Notes: generated from the letters alone by a model not told the origin. 48,225 nucleotides of DNA from Gammaproteobacteria bacterium (GCA_023475025.1 JAMCWB010000067.1:131263-179487), one strand, 5' to 3'; positions 25,941 to 35,508 are shown, counted from the first letter of the stretch. Numbers and translations are program-made.

Positions 25941-26130
25941 GTATTTCACCCGGTCAGGCTGAGAAATAAACGCGGAGTATACAAGCAGACGCGGCCGACA
26001 TACAGGATTCGCCGCCGGTAACCGCATGCCTGACTATTTCCCTGGTCAATGCGGTCTGGCCAGACTTGCGCCCGGCAGCAGCCGTGCAGCATGCTTGCAG
26101 GCTGCCTAGATTGTTACCAGGAACTTTGCC

Positions 26131-26985
26131 ATGACCGAGCCCACTGCCCGCCCCTTTCGTTGCCAGATCATGCCGCGCTATACCGATCTGGATACCTGGC
26201 GGCACGTGAACAACACCCGTGCCTACCATATCCATCAGGAAGCACGGATGCAGGCCCACATGCACCGCTTTGGTCCCGAAGCCTGGTTCGAAGATGGCGT
26301 GCAGCTGCGCCCGCAGCGCTGCCTTACCGATTACCGGCAGATCAGCTGGTACGGCCAGCCGCTGGAGGCTGAGGTCAGCTTGCTCGGCTGCGATAGTCAG
26401 CAGTTTCATCTGCGCAGCCAGCTGTATCAGAACGGTGAGCTGGTCGGCACCCAGGATGCGTTTATCGGCGCCTACGATCAGGGCCGCTGGGTCGACTTGC
26501 CGACAGCCATCCGGCAGCAATTGCACTCCGAGTGCGCAGCCCCGGTAGCCCGCGACCAGCTTCCGGATACGGATTACACCCAGCTTGCCAGCCAGGCGCA
26601 CAACTTCCCGGTACGTCAGCAACTGACGCCACGTTACGGCGATCTGGATGCTGACAGCTTGCGCAGCGAGGCCGGGTTGGCCCGCTACATGGAGCAGGCT
26701 CGTTTCGGCGGTATTCGCCAGCTTGACATGCAGGGCCTGGGCATCCTGATTGCCCGCGCCGATATCAGCTACTGCAATTTCAGACCCGGTTGGCACGCCG
26801 TCGAGCTGGCCTCAGGCATCAGCCGCATCGGCAACAGCTCCTTTGTGTTTACCGGTTGCGCGCTGGACAAGGACGAAGTGCAGGCCGCTGCCAACAGCGT
26901 CATGGTGGTGATCAATCCCCAGACCAACCGCCCAGCGCCCATCCCTGCCGCACTGCGGGAACAGCTGGAGGCCTGGCAGATTTAA
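26131..26985 (+). CDS. Double-hotdog acyl-CoA thioesterase-like protein
   Basis: The 284-residue protein looks like two fused hotdog domains of the 4HBT/FatA-like thioesterase superfamily. Repeat 1 has PRYTDLDTWRHVNNTRAYHI (about 15-34). Repeat 2 has PRYGDLDADSLRSEAGLARY (about 170-189). The aspartate plus HVNN pattern in repeat 1 is the usual thioesterase active-site helix start. Repeat 2 keeps the Asp but has lost HVNN, so probably only one site type is catalytic. It is divergent from glyQ and precedes a lipid acyltransferase gene, so a role in acyl-chain supply is possible. The substrate is unknown. Confidence 0.8.
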   Translation: MTEPTARPFRCQIMPRYTDLDTWRHVNNTRAYHIHQEARMQAHMHRFGPEAWFEDGVQLRPQRCLTDYRQISWYGQPLEAEVSLLGCDSQQFHLRSQLYQNGELVGTQDAFIGAYDQGRWVDLPTAIRQQLHSECAAPVARDQLPDTDYTQLASQAHNFPVRQQLTPRYGDLDADSLRSEAGLARYMEQARFGGIRQLDMQGLGILIARADISYCNFRPGWHAVELASGISRIGNSSFVFTGCALDKDEVQAAANSVMVVINPQTNRPAPIPAALREQLEAWQI

Positions 26986-27067
26986 AATCATCGCTGGCTC
27001 GCACGCTCCGATTGTCCTGTTTACAATAAGGCCTTTGGCACATGCCTTATCCTGGCCGGAGTAGACT

Positions 27068-27955
27068 GTGGAGCGTTTCAAGGGTGCCCTGGTAGTCGGT
27101 TTTCTGCGCTTGTTTGCCAGCCTGCCCTTTGCGGTAGCGCAGCGCATGGGCGCTGCGGTTGGCTGGTTGATGTATCAGCTGCCTAACCGTGAACGCGAAG
27201 TAACCCGTATCAACCTGCAGCACTGCCTGCCCGAACTGGACAGTGCCGCGCGCGAGCAACTGGTGCGCCAGACCATGATGCAAAGTGGGCGCAGCTTTGC
27301 CGAAAGCGCCTGCGCATGGATCTGGAAGCCGGAAAAAACCCTGCGCCTGATCAAAGAAGTCGAAGGCGAGCATCTGCTGCATGAGGCCCTGGCCGATGGC
27401 AAGGGTGTCGTGGCCATCACCAGCCACCTCGGCAATTGGGAAGTGCTCAATCACTGGTACTGTTCGCGCTGCTCACCGGTCATCTTCTTCCGCCCGCCCA
27501 AACTCAAGGCCATCGACGAGCTGTTACGTCAGCAACGCGCGCAACTGGGTAACAGGGTTGCCCCGTCGAGCCGCGAAGGCATCAGCATGGTCATGCGCGA
27601 AGTGCGCCAGGGTGGCGCTGTCGGGATACCGGCCGACCCGGAACCGGCACGCAAAAGCGGTGAATTTGTGCCCTTTTTCGGCATTCAGGCGCTAACCAGC
27701 AAGTTTGTGCCCAACCTGCTCAAGGGTGGCCAGGCCCGCGGTGTGTTTTTGCATTGCGTCCGGCTGGAAGATCATTCAGGATTCAAGGTGATTGTCGAAG
27801 CGGCGCCAGAAGCGATGTACAGCGCCGATGCAAAGACTGCAGTTGCCAGCATGAGCAGTGTCCTCGAGCGCTATGTGCGTCAGTGGCCCAGTCAGTACAT
27901 GTGGAGCATGAAGCGTTTCAAGAAACGCCCTGAAGGCGAACAAGAGTGGTATTGA
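27068..27955 (+). CDS. Lipid A biosynthesis lauroyl/myristoyl acyltransferase family protein (LpxL/HtrB-like)
   Basis: This belongs to the LpxL/LpxM family, which adds secondary acyl chains to lipid A at the inner membrane. The 295 residues carry the catalytic HX4E motif in TSHLGNWEVLNHW (His120, Glu125), an N-terminal hydrophobic segment (about 7-36) and the arginine-containing PADPEPARKSGEFVPFFG region. The start is GTG 27068 with GGAG six bases upstream. P. aeruginosa carries a homologue at the same position near glyQ. Which acyl chain it transfers cannot be told. Confidence 0.9.
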   Translation: MERFKGALVVGFLRLFASLPFAVAQRMGAAVGWLMYQLPNREREVTRINLQHCLPELDSAAREQLVRQTMMQSGRSFAESACAWIWKPEKTLRLIKEVEGEHLLHEALADGKGVVAITSHLGNWEVLNHWYCSRCSPVIFFRPPKLKAIDELLRQQRAQLGNRVAPSSREGISMVMREVRQGGAVGIPADPEPARKSGEFVPFFGIQALTSKFVPNLLKGGQARGVFLHCVRLEDHSGFKVIVEAAPEAMYSADAKTAVASMSSVLERYVRQWPSQYMWSMKRFKKRPEGEQEWY

Positions 27956-27976
27956 TGCCACCACAAGGGAGTGAGC

Positions 27977-28246
27977 ATGGCTGACCAACGGCAATATCCC
28001 CGCACCATGATGCAGGCGCGGATCAAGATTACCCATCCGGATGTTGGTGAGGTGTTTGGTTTTACCCGGGATTTGTCGGATGGCGGTGTGTTTGTCGAAA
28101 ACGCCGACCTGACCGTTCTGCCCCAGGGAACCGAGGTTGAGGGCCAGGTCCAGGGTATGCCGATCGAGGCACCTATCCTGCGTATGCGGGTGATGCGCGT
28201 AGTGCCCGGGGATGGGGTTGGCCTGGCGTTTGTGGATGAAGATTAG
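27977..28246 (+). CDS. PilZ domain protein
   Basis: This 89-residue single-domain PilZ protein is predicted to bind cyclic di-GMP. Both binding motifs are intact: RxxxR as RQYPR near the N-terminus and DxSxxG as DLSDGG at about residues 33-38. ATG 27977 is preferred over GTG 27971 because GGGAG precedes it at a suitable distance. It lies 21 bases after the acyltransferase gene and is probably co-transcribed with it. The partner or output is unknown. Confidence 0.9.
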   Translation: MADQRQYPRTMMQARIKITHPDVGEVFGFTRDLSDGGVFVENADLTVLPQGTEVEGQVQGMPIEAPILRMRVMRVVPGDGVGLAFVDED

Positions 28247-28285
28247 ACTTTTTAAATTGGCTAAAGCACAAGGTCAGAGCGCCGG

Positions 28286-28382
28286 TTGGCGCAGGCTTGT
28301 GCTGGACCGTTAGATGCCATGGATGGCATCTACGAGCCCCCAGGGAAGGGTTTACGGCGTGTCCAGTACAGGCCTGCGACAA
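28286..28382 (+). repeat. Structured palindromic repeat, copy A
   Basis: Outer arms 28286-28307 and 28361-28382 are complementary over 22 positions with three mismatches, two of them G:U-type. The 53-base core between them (28308-28360) is 48/53 identical to the reverse complement of the copy C core. On the plus strand the core folds into a TAGATGCC/GGCATCTA hairpin with loop ATGGAT and a smaller CCC/GGG hairpin with loop AGGGAA. It starts 40 bases past the PilZ stop and has no following T-run, so it is not a classical terminator. Confidence 0.85.
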
Positions 28383-28429
28383 GTGGACTGCTGCACCCAT
28401 AAGCCGATTAGTTTTTGTGCATAGCGGCA

Positions 28430-28525
28430 TTGCCAGCCACCTGTGCCAGACACGCTACGAGCCGTCCCTGGGGCTCGACGATGCACATCCTTGTGCATCG
28501 ACGGTCTGGCACAGGTGGCTGGCAA
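28430..28525 (-). repeat. Structured palindromic repeat, copy B
   Basis: Outer arms 28430-28451 and 28504-28525 are a perfect 22-bp inverted repeat (TTGCCAGCCACC...). Read on the minus strand, the 52-base core folds into CGATGCAC/GTGCATCG with loop AAGGAT and CGAGCC/GGCTCG with a loop holding AGGGAC. Core ends (CG...GCGT) and loops match copies A and C, while stem bases differ in a compensated way. It lies 51 bases past the trkH stop, inverted relative to copy A. The whole gap 28247-28575 contains copies A and B and no credible gene. Confidence 0.85.
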
Positions 28526-28575
28526 CACCGCTAATCGATAATGTGCAGCGTCTGCCCTAAAACCGGGTTCTTACA

Positions 28576-30015
28576 TCAGCGCCGCCAGAACATCGGCGTC
28601 AGAATCACCAGCAGGGTAAAGACCTCAAGCCGGCCCAGCAGCATGGCAAAGCTGAGGATCCATTTGACCCCCGCCTCCAGATCACCGTAATGCGTCGACA
28701 CCTCACCCAGACCGGGCCCGAGGTTGTTCATGCAGGCCGCCAAGGCCGAAAAGGCGGTGACAAAATCCAGCCCGCTGCCCAACAACAGCAGGAACATCAC
28801 CGCAAAGGTGAACACATAGACCGCACAGAACCCCCACACCGCCTCGACAATGCGATCCGGCACCGGGCGCTTGCCCAGCTTGACCGGAAACACCCCACGC
28901 GGATGCAGCAAGCGCTTGGTTTCCCGTGAGCCCTGCTTGTACAGCAAGAGCACCCGGATCACCTTCATGCCACCCCCGGTGGAACCGGCGCAGGCGCCCA
29001 TAAAACTGGCATACAGCAACAGGAACGGCAGCAAGGTTGGCCAGGCAGAAAAATCGGTCACACCAAAGCCGGTGGTGGTGGCGATTGAAACCACCTGGAA
29101 AGCGCTGTAGCGCAGGATGGTCCAGGTGTCGTAAAACTGGAAGTGAATCAGTACCACAGTACAGACGATAAAGAGTGCACCCAGTACGGTGACATAGGCG
29201 CGGCACTCAGGGTCCTGCCAGTAATGCTTGATCGACTTTTGCCGCCAGGACAAAAAGTGCAGGGCAAAGTTGATCCCCGAGACCAGCATGAACAGGATGC
29301 AGATACTCTCAATCAGCGCGCTGTCGTAAAAGCCGATACTGGCATCGTGGGTGGAAAAACCACCAATGGCGACGGTCGAGAAACTGTGGCCGATGGCGTC
29401 AAAGGGCTCCATGCCCGCCGCCCAGTAGGCCAGCGCACAGGCCAGGGTCAGGCCGGCGTAGATAAACCAGAGCACCTTGGCGGTTTCAGCAATGCGCGGC
29501 GTCAGCTTGTTTTCTTTCAGCGGGCCGGGCATTTCCGCGCGGTAGAGCTGCATGCCGCCGACACCGAGCATTGGCAAAATGGCAACGGCCAGCACCACAA
29601 TCCCCATGCCACCCATCCACTGCAGCATCTGCCGGTAGAACAACATGGCCCGTGGCAGGTCATCCAGACCGGTAAGTACCGTCGCCCCGGTGGTAGTAAT
29701 CCCGGAAAAGGACTCGAACACCGCATCCGACACACTCATATCCAGCAGATAGAGCGGCACGGCGCCAAACAGGCCGAGCACCAGCCAGAAGAGAACGGTA
29801 ATCAGGTAACCGTCGCGGGTGCGCAGCTCCTTGCGCTGGCCTCTGACCGGCAGCCAGATCAGGAAGCCGACTACCAGAGTGACCAGGAACGAGGTGATAA
29901 AGGCCTCACGCGCTTCCTCGCCGTACCAGACACCGACCAGCGCCGGCAGCAGCATGCTGCAGGAAAACAGCATGATCAGGATGCCGAGAATGCGCTGAAT
30001 CTGAAAATATTGCAT
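28576..30015 (-). CDS. trkH: Trk-type potassium uptake protein TrkH/TrkI
   Basis: This is the membrane channel subunit of the Trk potassium uptake system. The 479-residue protein has about ten hydrophobic helices. Four selectivity-filter-like segments are visible: SGITTTGATVL (about 104), STVAIGGFST (about 213), ATTTGFGVTDFS (about 315) and AACMNNLGPGLG (about 431). GSTGGGMKVIRVLLL also matches the family. It follows trkA by 33 bases, so pore and regulator are made together. TrkH and TrkI paralogues are not separated here. Confidence 0.93.
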   Translation of the reverse strand: MQYFQIQRILGILIMLFSCSMLLPALVGVWYGEEAREAFITSFLVTLVVGFLIWLPVRGQRKELRTRDGYLITVLFWLVLGLFGAVPLYLLDMSVSDAVFESFSGITTTGATVLTGLDDLPRAMLFYRQMLQWMGGMGIVVLAVAILPMLGVGGMQLYRAEMPGPLKENKLTPRIAETAKVLWFIYAGLTLACALAYWAAGMEPFDAIGHSFSTVAIGGFSTHDASIGFYDSALIESICILFMLVSGINFALHFLSWRQKSIKHYWQDPECRAYVTVLGALFIVCTVVLIHFQFYDTWTILRYSAFQVVSIATTTGFGVTDFSAWPTLLPFLLLYASFMGACAGSTGGGMKVIRVLLLYKQGSRETKRLLHPRGVFPVKLGKRPVPDRIVEAVWGFCAVYVFTFAVMFLLLLGSGLDFVTAFSALAACMNNLGPGLGEVSTHYGDLEAGVKWILSFAMLLGRLEVFTLLVILTPMFWRR

Positions 30016-30048
30016 GCTGCTGCAAGCCTCAGGGCGGTCGGTAAAGGG

Positions 30049-31422
30049 TCAGAAAAAGGACAGGCCGACCTGGAACAGGCGTTCCACGTCACGGATATGC
30101 TTCTTGTCGATGACGAAGAGCACTACGTGGTCATCCGCTTCAATCACCGTGGAGTCATGGGCGATCAACACTTCCTGGTCGCGTACGATAGCACCAATGG
30201 TGGTGCCCGGCGGCAACTTGATATCACGGATGGCCTTGCCGATCACCTGCGACGAGCGCGCATCACCGTGGGCGACTGCCTCGATGGCTTCAGCCGCACC
30301 ACGGCGCAAGGAATAGACATTGACGATATCGCCACGCCGCACATGGGTCAGCAAGGTGCCGATGGTCGCCTGTGAGGGTGAAATGGCAATATCGATCTCG
30401 CCGCCCTGGACCAGGTCGACATAGGCCGGGTTGTTGATCAGCGCCATTACCTTGCGCGCACCCAGGCGCTTGGCCAGCATGGCCGACATGATATTGGCTT
30501 CATCATCGTTGGTGACCGCGCAGAAAATATCCACTTCCTCGATATTTTCCTCGATCAGCAGTTCCTTGTCCGAGGCGCTGCCACTGAGTACCACGGTACG
30601 GTCCAGATTCTGTGCCAGGTAATCGGCCCGCACCGGATTCTTCTCGATGATCTTGACCCGGTAACGGCTTTCGATCGCCTCGGCCAGACGCTCACCAATA
30701 TTGCCGCCACCGGCAATAATGATGCGCTTGTTGCCTTTTTCCAGGCGCCGCAACTCGCTCATCACCGAGCGGATATCCGGCGCGGCGGCGACAAAGAAGA
30801 CTTCGTCATCGGCCTCGATCACGGTATCGCCCTGCGGCAGAATCGGCCGGTTCTTGCGGAAAATCGCCGCCACCCGGGTATCCACGCCGGGCATGTGCTG
30901 GCGCAGGAAGCGCAGTTCCTCAAGGACCAGGCGGCCACCGTAGTAGGCGCGTACAGCCACCAGTTGCACCTTGCCCTCGGCAAAATCCAGTACCTGCAAG
31001 GCACCGGGGTTATCGATCAGGCGCTTGATGTAGTTGGTAACCACCTGCTCCGGGCTGATGAGGACGTCGATCGGAATCGCCGCATTCTTGAACAGGCCAC
31101 CGCGGGTCAGGTAGGCCGACTCGCGCACCCGGGCAATTTTGGTCGGCGTTTTGAACAGGGTAAAGGCAATCTGGCAGGCGATCATGTTGGTTTCATCGCT
31201 GCTGGTGACCGCAATCAGCATATCGGCATCATCGGCACCGGCCTGGCGCAGCACCGTAGGAAAGGAGCCACGGCCCTGTACCGTGCGGATATCTAGGCGG
31301 TCGCCCAGTTCGCGCAGGCGCGGGCCATCGGTATCGATCACAGTGATGTCATTGGCTTCGCTGGCCAGTTCCGCGGCAACACTGCCACCGACCTGACCAG
31401 CGCCGAGAATGATGATCTTCAT
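30049..31422 (-). CDS. trkA: Trk system potassium uptake regulator TrkA
   Basis: TrkA is the cytoplasmic NAD(H)/nucleotide-binding regulator that gates TrkH. The 457-residue protein contains two RCK modules. The first Rossmann motif is [13 protein letters not shown] (7-19) and the second [13 protein letters not shown] (about 239-251), each followed by a TrkA-C domain. The start overlaps the rsmB stop as ATGA, and trkH follows. Confidence 0.97.
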   Translation of the reverse strand: MKIIILGAGQVGGSVAAELASEANDITVIDTDGPRLRELGDRLDIRTVQGRGSFPTVLRQAGADDADMLIAVTSSDETNMIACQIAFTLFKTPTKIARVRESAYLTRGGLFKNAAIPIDVLISPEQVVTNYIKRLIDNPGALQVLDFAEGKVQLVAVRAYYGGRLVLEELRFLRQHMPGVDTRVAAIFRKNRPILPQGDTVIEADDEVFFVAAAPDIRSVMSELRRLEKGNKRIIIAGGGNIGERLAEAIESRYRVKIIEKNPVRADYLAQNLDRTVVLSGSASDKELLIEENIEEVDIFCAVTNDDEANIMSAMLAKRLGARKVMALINNPAYVDLVQGGEIDIAISPSQATIGTLLTHVRRGDIVNVYSLRRGAAEAIEAVAHGDARSSQVIGKAIRDIKLPPGTTIGAIVRDQEVLIAHDSTVIEADDHVVLFVIDKKHIRDVERLFQVGLSFF

Positions 31423-32759
31423 TGTGCAGACTCCAGTGGCCGCTGCGCGGGGGGCGAAGAGGCGGCAATTTTTACCAGTTTGGCCAAGTAAAAGCCATCG
31501 TGCCCGTTTTCCTGCGGGAATAATTGCCGACCATGTTGATCGGCCAGCCCGGCGCTGACCGTGACCGGCAGTTCGCGGGCAGCGGATTGGCGCTGCAGGA
31601 AGGCGGCAATCACCTCGCGGTTTTCTTCAGGCAGTACGGAGCAGGTGGCATAGACTAGAATGCCGCCGACTGCGAGGGTCTGCCATAAACGGTCGAGCAG
31701 TTCACCCTGAAGCTGGGCCAGGGCGGCAATATCCTCAGCCTTGCGCGTGAGCTTGATATCCGGATGCCGGCGAATCACCCCGGTCGCCGAACAGGGTACA
31801 TCGAGCAGGATGCGGTCAAAGGTCTGGCCATCCCACCACAGATCAAGGTCCCGCGCGTCGGCAGCCTTGAGCTCGGCAGACAGGCCCAGGCGTTGCAGGT
31901 TATCCGCCACCCGCTGCAAGCGCGCCGGTTCCAGGTCCAGCGCCAGCAAGTGGGCCAGGCCGGGCTGCAACTCGGCAATCTGACCAGTCTTGCCGCCGGG
32001 GGCGCAGCAGGCATCCAGCACCCGCTGGCCGGGCTTGAGTTCCAGCAGCGGCGTGGCCAGCTGCGCGGCTTCGTCCTGCACACTGACGCAACCGGCATTG
32101 AAGCCCGGCAAGCGGGTAACATCCTGCGGCGTTGCCAGGCGAATGCCTTGCGCTGCATACGCGCAGGGGCTGGCCTCTATCCCGGCAACCGTCAGCTCGG
32201 CCAGGTAGTCATCCCGGCTCTGGCGCAGCGGATTGACCCGCAGCGTCAGCGGCGGATGACCGTTGTTGGCCTGACACAGGCTTTCCAGCTGCTCGGGCCA
32301 GTCGGTGGCCAGGCGTTTATACAGCCAGCGGGGGTGGGCCAGGCGTAAATGCGCTTGCTGGTCGATACTTGCCAGCAGGTCGCTCTGCTCACGCTGGACC
32401 CGGCGCAATACGGCGTTGATCACGCCCTTGGCCCAGGATTTTTTCAGCGCACTGGCCTGATCCACGGTTTCACCGATGGCGGCATGTGCCGGGATGCGGG
32501 TGTAGAGCAACTGATAACAGCCCAGTAACAAGAGGATCTGGATATCCAGGTCGGCTGGCTTGAAGGGTTTTTCCAGGCAACGGCTGGTCAGCGCCATCAG
32601 ACGCGGATACCAGCGCGCCGTGCCGAAGGCCAGTTCCTGCACCAACGGCCGATCACGCTCGGCAACCTTGGCCTGTTGTTCGGGCAGGCTGCTGCCCAGT
32701 GAGGCTTTGCCCTGAAGAACCGGCAGCAGGGCGCGGCAGGCAGCCAGACGTGGGCTCAC
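31419..32759 (-). CDS. rsmB: 16S rRNA (cytosine967-C5)-methyltransferase RsmB
   Basis: RsmB (Sun/Fmu) methylates C967 of 16S rRNA. The 446 residues have a NusB-like N-terminal domain (about 1-140). The methyltransferase domain shows the SAM motif [16 protein letters not shown], the [17 protein letters not shown] motif and [11 protein letters not shown] carrying the catalytic cysteine. The start is GTG (32757-32759), overlapping the fmt stop as GTGA. It belongs to the def-fmt-rsmB-trkA-trkH series. Confidence 0.97.
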   Translation of the reverse strand: MSPRLAACRALLPVLQGKASLGSSLPEQQAKVAERDRPLVQELAFGTARWYPRLMALTSRCLEKPFKPADLDIQILLLLGCYQLLYTRIPAHAAIGETVDQASALKKSWAKGVINAVLRRVQREQSDLLASIDQQAHLRLAHPRWLYKRLATDWPEQLESLCQANNGHPPLTLRVNPLRQSRDDYLAELTVAGIEASPCAYAAQGIRLATPQDVTRLPGFNAGCVSVQDEAAQLATPLLELKPGQRVLDACCAPGGKTGQIAELQPGLAHLLALDLEPARLQRVADNLQRLGLSAELKAADARDLDLWWDGQTFDRILLDVPCSATGVIRRHPDIKLTRKAEDIAALAQLQGELLDRLWQTLAVGGILVYATCSVLPEENREVIAAFLQRQSAARELPVTVSAGLADQHGRQLFPQENGHDGFYLAKLVKIAASSPPAQRPLESAQ

Positions 32760-33715
32760 TGTCCGTTATCCAGCAACTGACCGGGCGCGAACTGCTCGCG
32801 CCGGGCGTTATACAGATCAGCAAAGGCCAGGGGTTTGCCACCGGGCAGCTGTAGCCGGGTCAGCTTGACTGCGCCGCTGCCGCAAGCGACGGTAAGCCCG
32901 CTGCGGTCAGCCGCGAGGATTTCACCAGGCTGTCCGGCGCTTTGCGCGTCAGCCATCTGCGCCGCCCAGAGTTTGATCACCTTGTCCTGCAAGCGTGCCT
33001 GGCACAGCGGCCAGGGGTTGAAGGCCCGAATGCGATTGACCAGGACGCTGGCCGGTTGCTGCCAGTCGATCAGGCCATCGGCCTTGCTCAGTTTGTGCGC
33101 GTAGCAGGCCAGTGCATCATCCTGCACCTCGGCGCTCAGAGAACCTTCGGCCAGGCCTTTGACCGCTTCAGGCAAGGCGGCTGCACCCAATGCCGCGAGG
33201 CGATCATGCAGGCTGCCACCGGTATCGTCCGCGGTGATCGGGGTGGGGTGCTTGAGCAGCATGGGCCCAGTATCCAGCCCGGCCTCCATCTGCATGATGG
33301 TTACCCCGCTTTGCTGGTCACCCGCTTCGATGGCGCGCTGAATGGGCGCCGCGCCACGCCAGCGCGGTAATAAGGAGGCATGGCTGTTGATGCAACCCAG
33401 GCGTGGCAGGTCGAGTACCGCCTGCGGCAGAATCAGCCCATAGGCAACCACGATCATCAGGTCAGCTTGCAGGGCGGCCAGTTCGGCCTGGGCCTCGGCA
33501 CTCTTCAGGCTGGCAGGCTGCAACACGGGCAGCTGATGCTGGACGGCCAGTTGCTTGACGGCACTCATGGCCAGTTTCTGGCCACGCCCGGCCGGGCGGT
33601 CAGGCTGGGTATAGACAGCAACCACATTCAGCTTGGCATCGAGCAGGGCTTGCAGGTGAGTGGCGGCAAACTCAGGGGTGCCGGCGAAGATCAGACGTAG
33701 CTCTGCAGGGTTCAT
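32756..33715 (-). CDS. fmt: Methionyl-tRNA formyltransferase
   Basis: Fmt formylates initiator Met-tRNA using 10-formyltetrahydrofolate. ATG 33713-33715 ([20 protein letters not shown]) has GAGGCAGC upstream and gives 319 residues. The signature [20 protein letters not shown] holds the folate-binding and catalytic region, and a C-terminal OB-like domain follows from about residue 205. An in-frame ATG at 33748 would extend into a hairpin and is rejected. It lies downstream of def, the deformylase acting on the same N-formylmethionine pathway. Confidence 0.97.
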   Translation of the reverse strand: MNPAELRLIFAGTPEFAATHLQALLDAKLNVVAVYTQPDRPAGRGQKLAMSAVKQLAVQHQLPVLQPASLKSAEAQAELAALQADLMIVVAYGLILPQAVLDLPRLGCINSHASLLPRWRGAAPIQRAIEAGDQQSGVTIMQMEAGLDTGPMLLKHPTPITADDTGGSLHDRLAALGAAALPEAVKGLAEGSLSAEVQDDALACYAHKLSKADGLIDWQQPASVLVNRIRAFNPWPLCQARLQDKVIKLWAAQMADAQSAGQPGEILAADRSGLTVACGSGAVKLTRLQLPGGKPLAFADLYNARREQFAPGQLLDNGQ

Positions 33716-33730
33716 GCTGCCTCGTAAACA

Positions 33731-33753
33731 AAAGGCTTGCCGAGGCAAGCCTT
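33731..33753 (-). terminator. Hairpin between def and fmt
   Basis: A 9-bp stem (AAGGCTTGC/GCAAGCCTT) with four-base loop CTCG is followed on the minus strand by TTGTTT. It lies between the def stop and the fmt start, so it could reduce read-through from def into fmt. The T-run is interrupted, so this would be a partial terminator at most. Confidence 0.5.
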
Positions 33754-33772
33754 GCTAGCGGGATGTCAGGCC

Positions 33773-34285
33773 TTAGCCGTTGGCCTGGGCGCGGTGGATC
33801 TTTTCCAGCTTCTTGCGGATACGGTCACGCTTGAGGTTGGACAGGTAGTCAACAAACAGCTTGCCGTTAAGGTGATCGCACTCGTGCTGGATGCAGACGG
33901 CCAGCAAGCCTTCCAGTACACGATCAAAGGGCTCGCCGTTGCGGTCCAGTGCCTTGACCCGCACCCGCTCGGGGCGCACCACATTCTCATAGAAGCCGGG
34001 TACCGAGAGGCAGCCTTCCTGCATCTCTTCCAGCTCATCGGTCAGCGGCTCAAGTTCCGGGTTGATAAAGACCAGTGGCTCGGTCTTGTCTTCGGAGACA
34101 TCAATGACGATCACGCGCTCATGCACATTGACCTGGGTAGCGGCCAGTCCAATACCCGGTGCGGCGTACATGGTCTCGAACATGTCATCGACCAGCTGAC
34201 GGATACGCTCGTCCACTGCTGCGACTGGTTTCGCTATCGTGCGCAGGCGTGTATCCGGAAATTCTAGTATTGTCAAAATAGCCAT
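33773..34285 (-). CDS. def: Peptide deformylase
   Basis: Def removes the formyl group from nascent N-formylmethionine. From ATG 34283-34285 ([20 protein letters not shown]) the protein has 170 residues. All three metal-site motifs are intact: GIGLAATQ (44-51), EGCLS (90-94, metal ligand Cys92) and HECDH (134-138). A longer frame from 34417 adds 44 residues with no family match. The gene is divergent from the LysM gene. Confidence 0.97.
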   Translation of the reverse strand: MAILTILEFPDTRLRTIAKPVAAVDERIRQLVDDMFETMYAAPGIGLAATQVNVHERVIVIDVSEDKTEPLVFINPELEPLTDELEEMQEGCLSVPGFYENVVRPERVRVKALDRNGEPFDRVLEGLLAVCIQHECDHLNGKLFVDYLSNLKRDRIRKKLEKIHRAQANG

Positions 34286-34420
34286 AGCGGTTTTTACTGC
34301 ATTTGTGGAATAAATCCAGTGGGTGCTGCTAAGATGAGAAGCAGCTAGGAAATCAACAGGTCCGAATATCTCGTCGTCTCGGACCAGGATGCTGGCCTCT
34401 ATAATAAAGGGATTCATGTC

Positions 34421-35446
34421 ATGAGGAAAACACTAGTCGGCCTCCTGTTACTGTCAATGAGCTTTTGGGCCGTGGCACAGGAGTCTGTTTTTAGGGACGA
34501 TCACCCGGAGCGGTACACCGTGGTGCGTGGGGATACACTCTGGGATATTGCCGGGCGTTTTCTCAGCCTGCCCTGGAAGTGGCCGGAAATCTGGCATGCC
34601 AATCCACAAATCGATAACCCGCATCTGATCTACCCTGGCGACATCATTTCATTGATCTATGTTGATGGCCAGCCGCGTCTGACCGTAGGCCGGGGTGAGG
34701 GTGGCACCATCCGTCTGTCTCCAGGCGTGCGCAGCACCCCGATTGCAGAAGCCATTCCGACCATTCCGCTGGAAGCCATCAATGCCTTCCTGCAGGCTGG
34801 CCGTATTCTCGATGACCCAGCAACCATGGAACAGGCGCCCTATGTCATTGGCGGCCAGGCGGAAAGCGTGATCCAGGGTGCGGGTGGCCGCGTCTATGGT
34901 CGCGGTGAGTTTGAAGAAGGTACGCGTGCGCTGGGCATTTACCGTCGCGGCAGCAGCTACTCTGACCCGCAGAGCGGCGAATACCTGGGCCTGCATATCC
35001 AGGAAATCGGCAACGCCCGCGTACGTGCAGTGGATGACGACATCGCTACCCTGGATATTACCCGCAGCCGTCAGGAAGTGCGTATTGGTGACCGCTTGCT
35101 GGAAACCGAAGAACGTCCGGTGGCTTCAACCTTCTTCCCCAGCGATCCGGCTACCAACATTGATGGCGTGATTTTGGACGTGCCCAATGGCGTTACCCAG
35201 ATCGGTCTCTATGATGTGGTGATCATCAACAAGGGTGCCCGTGACGGCCTGGAGGAAGGTAATATCCTGGCAATCTACAAGACCGGTGAACTGGTGCGTG
35301 ACCGTATCCAGAACGAGCGCGTGCGTTTGCCGGCAGAACGGGCTGGTCTGATGATGGCTTTCCGTGTCTATGACAAGATGAGCTACGGCATTGTGGTCAA
35401 CGCCAATCGTCAGATGGCGATCATGGATCAGGTGCGCAACCCCTGA
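34421..35446 (+). CDS. Secreted LysM-domain protein
   Basis: The 341-residue protein has a signal peptide ([20 protein letters not shown], cleavage near residues 19-20). One LysM domain follows at about 31-80 ([16 protein letters not shown], then [13 protein letters not shown]), which should bind peptidoglycan. The remaining 260 residues form a region without recognised catalytic motifs. A gene of this type sits at the same place, divergent from def and before dprA, in pseudomonads. Precise function is unknown; a cell-wall-associated role is inferred. Confidence 0.9.
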   Translation: MRKTLVGLLLLSMSFWAVAQESVFRDDHPERYTVVRGDTLWDIAGRFLSLPWKWPEIWHANPQIDNPHLIYPGDIISLIYVDGQPRLTVGRGEGGTIRLSPGVRSTPIAEAIPTIPLEAINAFLQAGRILDDPATMEQAPYVIGGQAESVIQGAGGRVYGRGEFEEGTRALGIYRRGSSYSDPQSGEYLGLHIQEIGNARVRAVDDDIATLDITRSRQEVRIGDRLLETEERPVASTFFPSDPATNIDGVILDVPNGVTQIGLYDVVIINKGARDGLEEGNILAIYKTGELVRDRIQNERVRLPAERAGLMMAFRVYDKMSYGIVVNANRQMAIMDQVRNP

Positions 35447-35483
35447 TCTGCGGGCCGGTCATGCCGGCCTGAATGACCTTCCG

Positions 35484-35508
35484 GGCCCGTCCTTTGGCGG
35501 GCCTTTTT
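35484..35508 (+). terminator. Terminator after the LysM gene
   Basis: Stem GGCCCG/CGGGCC with an eight-base loop is followed by TTTTT, 38 bases past the stop codon and 29 bases before dprA. Confidence 0.7.

Noticed and set aside
27027..27048. AAGGC/GCCTT hairpin as a terminator before the LpxL-like gene
   Set aside because: The stem is only five pairs with a wide loop and no T-run.
28297..28560. Small frames across the repeats (also 28173-28430 and 39006-39557)
   Set aside because: Their similarity to each other (for example VRCHGWHLRA) comes only from translating the structured DNA repeat; they have no ribosome binding site.
30081..30098. GTTCCACGTCAC as a third parS site
   Set aside because: Only the left half matches the palindrome, so it is likely coincidental sequence in trkA.
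29143..30375. 410-codon plus-strand frame opposite trkH and trkA
   Set aside because: It is antisense to two well-supported genes; glutamine- and histidine-rich low-quality translation.
34400..34405. TATAAT as a -10 for the LysM gene
   Set aside because: It lies too close to the ribosome site and start codon, leaving almost no leader, and no -35 is at the right distance.
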